Below, one piece after another: positions 1 to 5,365 of a stretch of 23,433 nucleotides of DNA. The stretch covers positions 1 through 23,433 of the IMG/VR virus record IMGVR_UViG_3300032246_000347, one strand, 5' to 3'. The first letter of the stretch is position 1. The number at the start of each line of letters is the position of its first letter. The notes under the pieces were generated by a model. It was given only the letters and a program-made list of their open reading frames with translations, was not told the origin of the DNA and made no database searches. This DNA comes from a virus. Position numbers and translations under genes: made by a program.

Positions 1-151
1 AAATCGTCATAGTAGTTTGACCGTGAATGAGCGTGCGAGTGGGTGAGAGAGTGCGTGTGGGAGAGTCCAACACTTGACACAGACCATGTTACGCTGTAAC
101 GCAAATGTTACGCAAAAATCAGAGTTTGCGTTACACGCAAGGATGAAAGCA

Positions 152-165
152 AAAGTATTCATTTC
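152..165 (+). repeat. Left arm of 14-nt inverted repeat
   Basis: AAAGTATTCATTTC at 152-165 is the exact reverse complement of GAAATGAATACTTT at 477-490. The left arm directly abuts the palindrome at 166-179, and the right arm ends 13 nt before the palindrome at 504-517. Both arms also follow a GCGTTAC-type motif. Confidence 0.6.
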
Positions 166-179
166 ATCTAATATTAGAT
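166..179. repeat. Palindrome ATCTAATATTAGAT, copy 1
   Basis: Exact 14-bp palindrome, extended to the 16-bp CATCTAATATTAGATG (165-180). It lies in the left control region, directly after the left arm of the 14-nt inverted repeat. Confidence 0.9.
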
Positions 180-310
180 GGCAACTATGACGCAAAGTAA
201 CACTAAAGAAGAATAAAATAAAAAATAATATATATATGTAACGCTGTAACGCAGTTTTGGTATACCTTCCGTAGAATTACATGGTAGTAGTAATTGTTGT
301 TGGCATCTTA

Positions 311-334
311 ACGCCCATAACTATCACGCCCATA
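311..334 (+). repeat. 9-bp direct repeat ACGCCCATA
   Basis: ACGCCCATA occurs at 311-319 and again at 326-334, a period of 15 bp, inside the gene-free control region. Two copies only; function unknown. Confidence 0.4.
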
Positions 335-476
335 CCCTACTTAGGAAATCTACCCTTTTTCTCTGTTACAGCGCTACATTAGCTGGTGAACCCGCAATAT
401 TTTCAATGTTTATAAGGCTCTCCTCGTGTCACGCAATTTTCCCAACTCCCGTTACATCTGCGTTACAAAGTTACAC

Positions 477-490
477 GAAATGAATACTTT
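477..490 (-). repeat. Right arm of 14-nt inverted repeat
   Basis: GAAATGAATACTTT is the exact reverse complement of 152-165. It lies between a GTTAC triplet (451-474) and the palindrome at 504-517, just upstream of the promoter of the HTH gene. Confidence 0.6.
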
Positions 491-503
491 ACCATTCAAA
501 ACC

Positions 504-517
504 ATCTAATATTAGAT
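504..517. repeat. Palindrome ATCTAATATTAGAT, copy 2
   Basis: Exact 14-bp palindrome ending 6 bp before the TTGACT -35 box of the promoter for the HTH gene. An operator or activator site would sit here, so this copy suggests a protein-DNA role. Confidence 0.9.
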
Positions 518-523
518 AAACAC

Positions 524-553
524 TTGACTTGGCGTAGGTATCTCTGTTACTAT
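524..553 (+). promoter_or_regulatory. Sigma70-type promoter of the HTH gene
   Basis: TTGACT (524-529), an 18-bp spacer and TACTAT (548-553) precede the GTG at 595. The wider pattern AAACACTTGAC plus TGTTAC(T/A)AT is shared with the promoter at 1266-1294. The palindrome at 504-517 lies just upstream. Confidence 0.6.
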
Positions 554-594
554 CACTACTGCAACAACATCAACCATTACCACTAGGAGAACCC

Positions 595-1152
595 GTGTCC
601 AACAATACAGTCCAACCCTTCCACGCCATCGGTTTAATGCTGATGATCGACCAAAACGAAGATGTCCAAACCGCAATCCGTGACATTGTCCGTGCTGAAG
701 TCAATCTAATATTAGATGCCCGAGACAAGGCAAAACTACCCCAAGGCTCACCCGCTGCCCGAGCACAAGCAATCCAAGAACGCAACTCCTCGATTGCCGA
801 GTTCGTCAAGCAAGGCAAGTCACGGCAAGAAGTTGCCGTTATGTTTAGTCTATCCTTAGATCGTGTGAACCAGATCATGCGGAACTTCCCTGCCACTATG
901 ACGGACTTTCCAAAGCCCAAACCCAAACTCACGCCCGAGCAGAAAGCCCAAAACAAACAGCATTACGCAGACTGGGGCATCGAGGACGATGACATTGACG
1001 AGCTCATCGAGAACAAACTATCGGGTCAGATCTACTTGGACATCTGGAACGGCAACACCCCCGAAGCAACTGCCAAACGCTACAATGTAACTGTTGCCCA
1101 AGCCAAGAACTGCTATCACCATGAGGACAACTTGCGGAACAAGAAAAAGTAG
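595..1152 (+). CDS. Putative DNA-binding regulator with two HTH motifs
   Basis: A 185-residue protein with no signal peptide or membrane segment. Two helix-turn-helix-like segments are visible: residues about 66-97 (core SRQEVAVMFSLSLDRVNQIM) and about 155-178 (TPEATAKRYNVTVAQAKN). They are joined by a Lys/Pro-rich linker and an acidic stretch (DDDIDEL). The start is GTG, after CTAGGAGAA with good spacing. The gene stands alone between its own promoter and a terminator, as regulators often do. One palindrome lies just upstream of its promoter, one within codons 37-41 and one just after its stop. I infer that it may bind these palindromes and regulate itself and the genes to the right. I do not recognise a named family. 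A replication-initiator role at the adjacent repeat cluster is the main alternative. Confidence 0.8.
   Translation: MSNNTVQPFHAIGLMLMIDQNEDVQTAIRDIVRAEVNLILDARDKAKLPQGSPAARAQAIQERNSSIAEFVKQGKSRQEVAVMFSLSLDRVNQIMRNFPATMTDFPKPKPKLTPEQKAQNKQHYADWGIEDDDIDELIENKLSGQIYLDIWNGNTPEATAKRYNVTVAQAKNCYHHEDNLRNKKK
704..717. repeat. Palindrome ATCTAATATTAGAT, copy 3 (in gene)
   Basis: Exact 14-bp palindrome inside the HTH gene, read as Asn-Leu-Ile-Leu-Asp (residues 37-41). Together with copy 2 it brackets the promoter and start of that gene, an arrangement that fits looping or autoregulation. Confidence 0.9.
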
Positions 1153-1154
1153 GC

Positions 1155-1168
1155 ATCTAATATTAGAT
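1155..1168. repeat. Palindrome ATCTAATATTAGAT, copy 4
   Basis: Exact copy with the 16-bp extension (1154-1169). It begins 2 bp after the stop codon of the HTH gene and precedes its terminator. Confidence 0.9.
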
Positions 1169-1205
1169 GTATGAAACGAAGTTGAATACTTGGTGAACCA
1201 CTTGG

Positions 1206-1226
1206 AGGGGCTTTTTAGCCCCTTTT
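1206..1226 (+). terminator. Rho-independent terminator after HTH gene
   Basis: AGGGGCT (1206-1212) pairs with AGCCCCT (1217-1223) around a TTTT loop. A T-run and a second T-tract (1234-1239) follow. It ends the HTH transcript before the promoter at 1266. Confidence 0.8.
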
Positions 1227-1265
1227 CTATGCCTTTTTTCGGGTTGCCATCTCGGTCTAAAACAC

Positions 1266-1294
1266 TTGACATTGTCTAGCTTTTGTGTTACAAT
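1266..1294 (+). promoter_or_regulatory. Strong sigma70-type promoter
   Basis: TTGACA (1266-1271), a 17-bp spacer and TACAAT (1289-1294): one mismatch to the full consensus. It should start at about 1301 and drive the long leader and the gene cluster from 1965 on. A TCTAA half-site of the palindrome lies at 1256-1260, just upstream. Confidence 0.8.
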
Positions 1295-1378
1295 AGACAT
1301 ATCGACTGGGAGATCGTTCCGAGTCGGCAGGTAGCCCTATATATTGCGCCTTTGCTCATTAAAAATTTACTAAACATT

Positions 1379-1424
1379 GTAGTTAGATCTAACCATCTAA
1401 TATTAGATGACCATGACTAACTAC
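1379..1424. repeat. 46-bp dyad centred on palindrome copy 5
   Basis: GTAGTTAG (1379-1386) and CTAACTAC (1417-1424) are exact inverted arms. Their centre (1401.5) is the same as that of the inner 16-bp palindrome (1394-1409). A second palindrome, GTTAGATCTAAC (1382-1393), overlaps the left side. This could be a large operator, or an RNA stem in the leader. Confidence 0.6.
1395..1408. repeat. Palindrome ATCTAATATTAGAT, copy 5
   Basis: Exact copy with the 16-bp extension (1394-1409), at the exact centre of a larger dyad (1379-1424). It lies about 100 nt downstream of the 1266-1294 promoter, so it would be transcribed in the leader. Confidence 0.9.
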
Positions 1425-1736
1425 TAAACTAAACCATCGCTTCCACAAGGAAGAAGTGCAATAGATGACGATACGCCAAAAACAAGAGGGCGCTCGGTGT
1501 CGGTAAGTATGATGTATATGTTATGTGCCTATGTAAGCCTTTGTGCTTTAAGTTTGTATACCCCCATTCATTGAGGATCCCTGCAATGCCTAACATCCCT
1601 GCCCATACAAGCCCCATCGTTCAAATACCCCGAACGGATATGAAGAATCTCCCTGCATGAATAGATGTCCCGTAGTCAGTCGGGTCACATTGTGGTGTAA
1701 GTTGCCGTGGGCTAGTGTCAAGTGCAACAGATAGCA

Positions 1737-1826
1737 ATGTGGAAAGCATACGCATACTACCTAAATGGGTGCAGTCCTCTGTTTAGAAATAAACATGAAT
1801 GCTTGGGATGTGGGATGGCTATCTAA
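1737..1826 (+). CDS. Possible 29-residue micro-protein
   Basis: The frame starts MWKAYAYYLNG and includes a CLGC motif near its end. It stops at ATC-TAA inside palindrome copy 6, exactly as the genes ending at 5340 and 8522 do. Two other micro-frames are chained before it: 1586-1660 (24 residues, weak GAGGA upstream) and 1657-1734 (25 residues, joined by ATGA), and this frame starts 2 nt later. No good ribosome site is seen for it. It could equally be chance, or remains of a decayed gene. Confidence 0.25.
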   Translation: MWKAYAYYLNGCSPLFRNKHECLGCGMAI

Positions 1827-1834
1827 TATTAGAT
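1821..1834. repeat. Palindrome ATCTAATATTAGAT, copy 6
   Basis: Exact copy in the leader, 130 nt before the ATG at 1965. A 29-codon micro-frame (1737-1826) ends inside it with ATC-TAA, the same way two genes downstream end. Confidence 0.9.
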
Positions 1835-1964
1835 GCCAGTAAATCACACCGACACACTCTATCGTAGCAAAGGCAAAGCCTTGCTTATCTACGGACTAAG
1901 CTCATAGCTCATTAACTTAGTGGGCTATGGGATGCAATCCGCATCATCAACCAAAGGAAACATC

Positions 1965-2189
1965 ATGGATTTTTATTGGAATCATCGCATTGTTAATGTG
2001 CCCTCTGAAAATGGAGGGGACGATTGGTATTGCCTAAAAGAAGTTAGTTACGACAAGGATACGCACAAGCCTCTTGGGTATGGCGAGCCCTGCGTAGGTA
2101 GCGAGACACATGAGAGCTGTCTTGAATTGCTCAAAATGTTTGAAGATGCCGTTGTGTTACCCCCTCTACAAGAAAAGGATTTTGAATGA
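1965..2189 (+). CDS. Small conserved phage protein
   Basis: A 74-residue soluble protein starting MDFYWNHRIVNVPSENGG. It resembles a widespread family of short phage proteins that open with a WNYRVV-like strand and continue with a 'YEVYYD..G.P' segment; here that is CLKEVSYDKDTHKPLGYGEP. The function of the family is unknown to me. I chose the ATG at 1965 because it follows the standard CCAAAGGAAA site; an upstream in-frame start at 1920 lacks one. It is the first gene of a run, and its stop overlaps the next start (ATGA). Confidence 0.8.
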   Translation: MDFYWNHRIVNVPSENGGDDWYCLKEVSYDKDTHKPLGYGEPCVGSETHESCLELLKMFEDAVVLPPLQEKDFE

Positions 2190-2395
2190 ACAACTTACCA
2201 ATATGGCTTAGGGTATTAGTTCCCGTCAACAAAACGGAGGCAATGCAACTGTTAGGCGAACCCTGCCCCACGCATGAAGATGGGTGCAGCGTATGTGATG
2301 GTTGGAAATCATTCAACGAAAAAGGAATGATTACGCTATTGCTTGAGCGAGAAGAGTTTATTAGAGAACAATGTGAACCCGTATTATTTATCTAG
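2186..2395 (+). CDS. Small Cys-containing phage protein, unknown
   Basis: A 69-residue protein with a CPTHEDGCSVC segment (Cys27, His30, Cys34, Cys37) that could bind a metal. It then has an acidic helix (LLLEREEFIREQ). The ATG overlaps the stop of the gene before it, so the two are probably translationally coupled. I do not recognise it. Confidence 0.7.
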   Translation: MNNLPIWLRVLVPVNKTEAMQLLGEPCPTHEDGCSVCDGWKSFNEKGMITLLLEREEFIREQCEPVLFI

Positions 2396-2403
2396 GACTA
2401 ATC

Positions 2404-2616
2404 ATGCCCCACTACCATCAACTGATCTGCACGCAATGTTATTACGAGCGTGTTCCCCCTGCCCGAGCCAAGCTCGGTTACAAAACATGCCTTACCTGTG
2501 GTGAGGCAGATGCCAAGAAGGTGCGACACACAATCGCCCCTCTCAATAAGAGTAACTATATGTTATTCACCGACCCCGAGATGCTCAAGCAACTCAATCC
2601 AAAACGCACAACATAA
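2404..2616 (+). CDS. Zinc-ribbon phage protein
   Basis: A 70-residue protein with two CxxC knuckles (Cys9/Cys12 and Cys29/Cys32), so a zinc ribbon is likely. The C-terminal part (HTIAPLNKSNYMLFTD) resembles a recurrent phage family with a Zn knuckle followed by 'PLHKGNY'-like sequence. No enzyme motif is seen; DNA, RNA or protein binding is possible. TAGGA precedes the ATG. Palindrome copy 7 follows its stop by 2 bp, so expression of this gene and the next may be separated there. Confidence 0.75.
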   Translation: MPHYHQLICTQCYYERVPPARAKLGYKTCLTCGEADAKKVRHTIAPLNKSNYMLFTDPEMLKQLNPKRTT

Positions 2617-2618
2617 CC

Positions 2619-2632
2619 ATCTAATATTAGAT
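2619..2632. repeat. Palindrome ATCTAATATTAGAT, copy 7
   Basis: Exact copy between the stop of the zinc-ribbon gene (2616) and the AAGGAAAA ribosome site of the gene at 2654. It ends 21 nt before that ATG. Confidence 0.9.
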
Positions 2633-2653
2633 AGCAATCAAAGGAAAAACAAA

Positions 2654-3376
2654 ATGAATATGTATCAACACCTTCAACAACATCTCGAGCGTCATGCTTA
2701 CAAGCGTGGTGCAAACAAAGGTAGCGCCCCTGCCAACAAGGGTCAGCGTTGGCGTAATAGCTTTCTTGTGATAAAGCACGCCGACTATATGTCTGTGCGT
2801 TTGTGGCGAACCGACATCATCAAAGCATATCCTGATGGCACATTCATCATCGACACCGAAGGGTATTACTCACATTCCACAACAGTCATTCGTATGAACG
2901 AAGCGCTTAGATACTTCGCTTGCAGTATGTGGATGGGGTCGATCAATAAGTTTAGCCTGTCCCAAAAGATTATGTGTGTGAATGGCACAAAGTATAGGTT
3001 CTATGACGGCATGAAGTTTGATGCCGACTGTAAACTACTCAGCGAAAAGAAATGTTTTGAACGTCGATTTTTAGACAAGGCTCAAACCAAAGAGTTATTA
3101 AACGAAATCAAAGAGTCAGGCTTTCGTGAAGTGTTCAATGTATTGTGGTCGCAAGTTAATCGAGAAGATAGGTTCGGTGCAAGCACCTACCGACTAAACG
3201 AAACAATAACCAATCCTGATAAGAGCGATGAATGGATGAGCATCATTGCACAAGCCGCATTTGGTTCAGGATGGGGGGACAACAAAGCGTCCCCACAAGT
3301 TGCATGGTCTCGCATCATGCAAGCAGCAAAAAAAGATATGTATGTCGTAGTGCCCACCGACATATATCAAGTGTAA
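2654..3376 (+). CDS. Conserved phage protein, unknown function
   Basis: A 240-residue soluble protein. The segment VRLWRTDIIKAYPDGTFIID, followed by a TTVIRMNEAL stretch, resembles a very common phage domain with a 'TDIV...PDGTVILNSGGW.TvTT..R.N' pattern. Its biochemical role is not known to me. The frame is open upstream, from within the zinc-ribbon gene, but the ATG at 2654 has the standard AAAGGAAAAA site and the longer start would overlap the previous gene out of frame. Palindrome copy 7 lies between the two genes, 21 nt before this start. Confidence 0.8.
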   Translation: MNMYQHLQQHLERHAYKRGANKGSAPANKGQRWRNSFLVIKHADYMSVRLWRTDIIKAYPDGTFIIDTEGYYSHSTTVIRMNEALRYFACSMWMGSINKFSLSQKIMCVNGTKYRFYDGMKFDADCKLLSEKKCFERRFLDKAQTKELLNEIKESGFREVFNVLWSQVNREDRFGASTYRLNETITNPDKSDEWMSIIAQAAFGSGWGDNKASPQVAWSRIMQAAKKDMYVVVPTDIYQV

Positions 3377-3395
3377 GTAGGGCGTAAGTGTAATC

Positions 3396-3409
3396 ATCTA
3401 ATATTAGAT
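3396..3409. repeat. Palindrome ATCTAATATTAGAT, copy 8
   Basis: Exact copy in the 54-bp gap before the MoxR gene, ending 21 nt before the ATG at 3431. This is the same spacing as copy 7. Confidence 0.9.
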
Positions 3410-3430
3410 AAACAACTAAGGAAAAACCAA

Positions 3431-4504
3431 ATGAAATCTGTATCTAAAGTAACTCTCAAACAATGCGCAACTCTTGTTCGTAACTGCGGAACGTCAAACA
3501 CATTCATAATGCGAGGTCAGCCTGGGATTGGCAAGTCAGCCATCCTTGGACTTCTATCACATGAGTTGCCTGACTACTTACCATGTTACATCGACGTAGC
3601 TAATCTTGATCTCGGTGATCTTGGTATGCCTGTGATTGATCGTGAGACGATGGTAACCAACTACGCACCGAACGCTAGGTTTGGTGTGGGTCGCAATCAG
3701 AACCGCCCTGTTCTTCTAATGTTAGATGAGCTCGGCAAAGCATCTCGCCCTGTTCTGAATATGTTGTTGCCTGTTATTCTTGAGCATCGCTTGGGTGATG
3801 TCGATCTGCCAACTGGTAGCATCGTGTTTGCGACAACCAATCTTGATACCGATGGGGTCGGAGATAACATCCCTGCCCATGCATACAATCGTATGACTGA
3901 GTTGGTCGTGTCCAATCCGAGTGTTGAAGACTGGCTTGAGTGGGCATCCGACAATAACATATCACCCGAGGTCATGGCGTTCGCCAAACAAAATCCCGAG
4001 GTGTTCGATTGTTATACCGACTTGGATATCAAGACCAAGAACCCTTACATCTTTGACCCACGCAACGGCAACACAAGAACATTCTGTTCGCCTAGATCTT
4101 TGGCTAAGGCATCGAACATCATCAAACAGCGTGATGTGTTGGGGGACGCAACCCTACCTGCATTGGAAGGCACGATAGGTTCATCTGCGGCTCAGTTAAT
4201 GAATGCCTTGGTGCATCTTGCAGATCAACTGCCCTTGTTCGAGAACATTGTCAAAGACCCAATGAAAACCAAAGTGCCCGATCAAAGTAGCGCAGGTGCA
4301 TTGTTTATCTTGTCGTTCATGTTGGCAGGTCGTGTGACTGAAACAACATTGGATGCGGTGATGGATTATGCGGGTCGCATCCCATCGTTCGAGGCTCATG
4401 CTTTGTTCATTACATCTTTGGCATCTAACAAATCCAAGGTAGGCATGGCGTGTCGCAATCGTAAATTCACACAAGCCGCATCTAAGCTCGGCAAGTATTT
4501 CTAA
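3431..4504 (+). CDS. MoxR/CobS-like AAA+ ATPase
   Basis: A 357-residue AAA+ ATPase of the MoxR / dynein-related (AAA_5) type. Visible are Walker A GQPGIGKS (29-36, Lys35), Walker B VLLMLDE (94-100), sensor 1 TTN (135-137) and a candidate arginine finger at Arg154. Such ATPases form ring chaperones that act with VWA-domain partners to remodel or insert metals into target proteins, and here a VWA-metallopeptidase gene lies about 860 bp downstream. Start: ATG after CTAAGGAAAAA. A palindrome lies in front of the gene, and its TAA stop is inside a second, one-mismatch copy. CobS-like is an equally fair label; the substrate is unknown. Confidence 0.9.
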   Translation: MKSVSKVTLKQCATLVRNCGTSNTFIMRGQPGIGKSAILGLLSHELPDYLPCYIDVANLDLGDLGMPVIDRETMVTNYAPNARFGVGRNQNRPVLLMLDELGKASRPVLNMLLPVILEHRLGDVDLPTGSIVFATTNLDTDGVGDNIPAHAYNRMTELVVSNPSVEDWLEWASDNNISPEVMAFAKQNPEVFDCYTDLDIKTKNPYIFDPRNGNTRTFCSPRSLAKASNIIKQRDVLGDATLPALEGTIGSSAAQLMNALVHLADQLPLFENIVKDPMKTKVPDQSSAGALFILSFMLAGRVTETTLDAVMDYAGRIPSFEAHALFITSLASNKSKVGMACRNRKFTQAASKLGKYF

Positions 4505-4512
4505 TATTAGAT
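4499..4512. repeat. Palindrome variant TTCTAATATTAGAT, copy 9
   Basis: One end base differs from the consensus (A to T); the 12-bp core is exact. The TAA stop of the MoxR gene (4502-4504) is inside it, and the GGAG ribosome site of the next gene follows at once. Confidence 0.85.
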
Positions 4513-4521
4513 GGAGTTGAT

Positions 4522-4698
4522 ATGTTAATTCTTGAACGCCAATCAAACGGCTCGACTGTGGTGAAGATCAAAAAAGATTGGAACCCCAGTCGCATAGGCA
4601 AAGCCTATACCCCTCCCCATGCACCCTTATCTAAGGATGCGTATCGTTTACAAACTGCATTACTAGAGTTGAAGGAGAAACCCCATGCGTCACTTTAA
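4522..4698 (+). CDS. 58-residue basic protein, unknown
   Basis: ATG-initiated frame of 58 residues, starting MLILERQSNGSTVVKIKKDW and ending in a Leu/Lys-rich helix. GGAG, next to palindrome copy 9, is a good ribosome site 8 nt before the ATG. It fills the gap after the MoxR gene and overlaps the following micro-gene by 14 bp, which is typical packing here. I do not recognise it. An ATAGGCAAAGCCTAT hairpin (4594-4608) lies inside. Confidence 0.65.
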   Translation: MLILERQSNGSTVVKIKKDWNPSRIGKAYTPPHAPLSKDAYRLQTALLELKEKPHASL

Positions 4699-4780
4699 TT
4701 GGTATAGATGGTTCTTGGTGCTTGTGTATATATGCGCCTTTGTTTGTGTTGTGTTAGATCTTTTTGTTTGGAGAAAATGA
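4685..4780 (+). CDS. 31-residue single-pass membrane micro-protein
   Basis: Starts MRHFNWYRWF, then one continuous hydrophobic segment (residues about 9-28) and a short RK tail. It should be a small inner-membrane protein with N-terminal positive charge. GAAGGAGAAA is a good ribosome site before the ATG. It overlaps the gene before it by 14 bp, and its stop TGA overlaps the ATGATG start of the next gene. Function unknown; too short to assign as a holin. Confidence 0.55.
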   Translation: MRHFNWYRWFLVLVYICAFVCVVLDLFVWRK

Positions 4781-5340
4781 TGCCTACTATTTATGACATT
4801 GCTAGAGACTTAAAAACTGCGGGCGTGGAAGTCAGCGCCCATATCAACCCTGCCAACTTAACTACTCGGATGCGTAACAGCGTCAAGAGGATGTTATTGA
4901 CAGGCATTATGAAAGGGGGCTATTCAAGTCATGCCGCACGCATTACCAAAATGCTTACCAAAGAGCATCACTTATCTTATGTGAAAGATAGGTATGGATA
5001 CATTGAATTCAGAATTCATCGTGCGTTCAATGACCAAGAGCGTGAGCAACTTGCTGAGTGGTTTAGTGCCGACAAGATGCTGACCATGCTAAAAAAAGAA
5101 GATGGCGACAAGTATCACTCCGAGTGGGTAAACAGAAGTTACGAAGGCAATATGAAAACTCTGAATAATAAACGCACATTAGAGTTTAACGATATGGTTA
5201 GAGTAACCAATAAAGAGCTGAACGAACAAACCAAGGAACTAATAAGTCTTATCAAGACAGACGAGGAGATCGAACTCAGAAAACAACTCTGTGCCAAGTT
5301 TGACAATAACGAATTGATACCAATCAAAGTTGCCATCTAA
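4780..5340 (+). CDS. Hypothetical protein between MoxR and VWA genes
   Basis: A 186-residue soluble protein starting MPTIYDIARDLKTAGVEVSA. It is charged and mostly helical, with a basic N-terminal half (TRMRNSVKRML) and Lys/Glu-rich helices near the end. TTTGGAG precedes an ATGATG pair at 4777/4780; the second ATG has the better spacing. The frame is open further upstream but without a ribosome site. Its position between a MoxR ATPase and its likely VWA partner suggests a shared function. Its last codons ATC-TAA are inside palindrome copy 10. I do not recognise the family. Confidence 0.75.
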   Translation: MPTIYDIARDLKTAGVEVSAHINPANLTTRMRNSVKRMLLTGIMKGGYSSHAARITKMLTKEHHLSYVKDRYGYIEFRIHRAFNDQEREQLAEWFSADKMLTMLKKEDGDKYHSEWVNRSYEGNMKTLNNKRTLEFNDMVRVTNKELNEQTKELISLIKTDEEIELRKQLCAKFDNNELIPIKVAI

Positions 5341-5348
5341 TATTAGAT
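5335..5348. repeat. Palindrome ATCTAATATTAGAT, copy 10
   Basis: Exact copy. The last codons of the gene before it (ATC-TAA, 5335-5340) lie within it, and the AAAGGAAA ribosome site of the VWA gene (ATG 5366) follows. Confidence 0.9.
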
Positions 5349-5365
5349 TAACCAAAGGAAACAAA

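Larger units (their letters stand above)
88..550. repeat. GTTAC/GTAAC motif cluster
   Basis: The 5-mer GTTAC or its complement GTAAC starts at about 88, 96, 107, 130, 197, 238, 246, 365, 451, 462, 470 and 546. That is about twelve in 460 bases, where about one is expected by chance. Several are extended to GTTACGC or GTAACGC. Positions 88-100 form the dyad GTTAC-GCT-GTAAC, and 238-250 repeat it as GTAAC-GCT-GTAAC. This could be an iteron-like or operator array. The binder is unknown. Confidence 0.55.
1..594. promoter_or_regulatory. Gene-free left control region
   Basis: I see no convincing gene here. The stretch opens with a G-rich purine-biased run (about 25-68). It then has a cluster of GTTAC/GTAAC motifs, an AT-only tract (about 211-237), two copies of the ATCTAATATTAGAT palindrome (166-179, 504-517), a 9-bp direct repeat, a 14-nt inverted repeat pair, and a sigma70-type promoter reading into the HTH gene at 595. 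Dense repeats next to an AT-rich tract are what replication origins and complex operators look like, but nothing here proves either. The short minus-strand frame over 7-195 starts at TTG, lacks a good ribosome site and is not called. Confidence 0.6.
1295..1964 (+). ncRNA. Long transcribed leader, possible small RNA
   Basis: About 660 nt between a strong promoter and the first clear gene, with no conventional gene. At its 5' end CGACT (1303-1307) pairs with AGTCG (1322-1326), enclosing GGGA/TTCC (1308-1311/1317-1320). A short GGC/GCC hairpin follows (1326-1336). Near the 3' end, ACTAAG (1895-1900) can pair with CTTAGT (1916-1921), and CATAGC (1903-1908) with GCTATG (1924-1929); these two pairings exclude each other. 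Two palindrome copies and several micro-frames lie between. It may be a regulatory leader or hold a small RNA; there is no known family match by eye. Confidence 0.35.

Noticed and set aside
570-956. 128-codon reading frame on the minus strand
   Set aside because: It lies antisense to the HTH gene, which has a promoter, a ribosome site and clear HTH motifs; the minus frame resembles no known protein.
1429-1617. 62-codon minus-strand frame in the leader
   Set aside because: Hydrophobic and with a poor ribosome site; it opposes the strong promoter and has no partner genes on that strand.
3713-3726. Palindrome-like TTCTAATGTTAGAT in the MoxR gene
   Set aside because: It encodes the Walker B LLMLDE segment, so the protein constraint explains it; the similar stretches at about 6969, 11255 and 14261 have two or more mismatches.
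4895-4902. TTGACA boxes inside genes (about 4896, 7899, 11550)
   Set aside because: No matching -10 box at the right distance, and each is within coding sequence.
5330-5365. Earlier start for the VWA gene
   Set aside because: It would translate the palindrome and the ribosome site; the ATG at 5366 has the standard AAAGGAAAC site.
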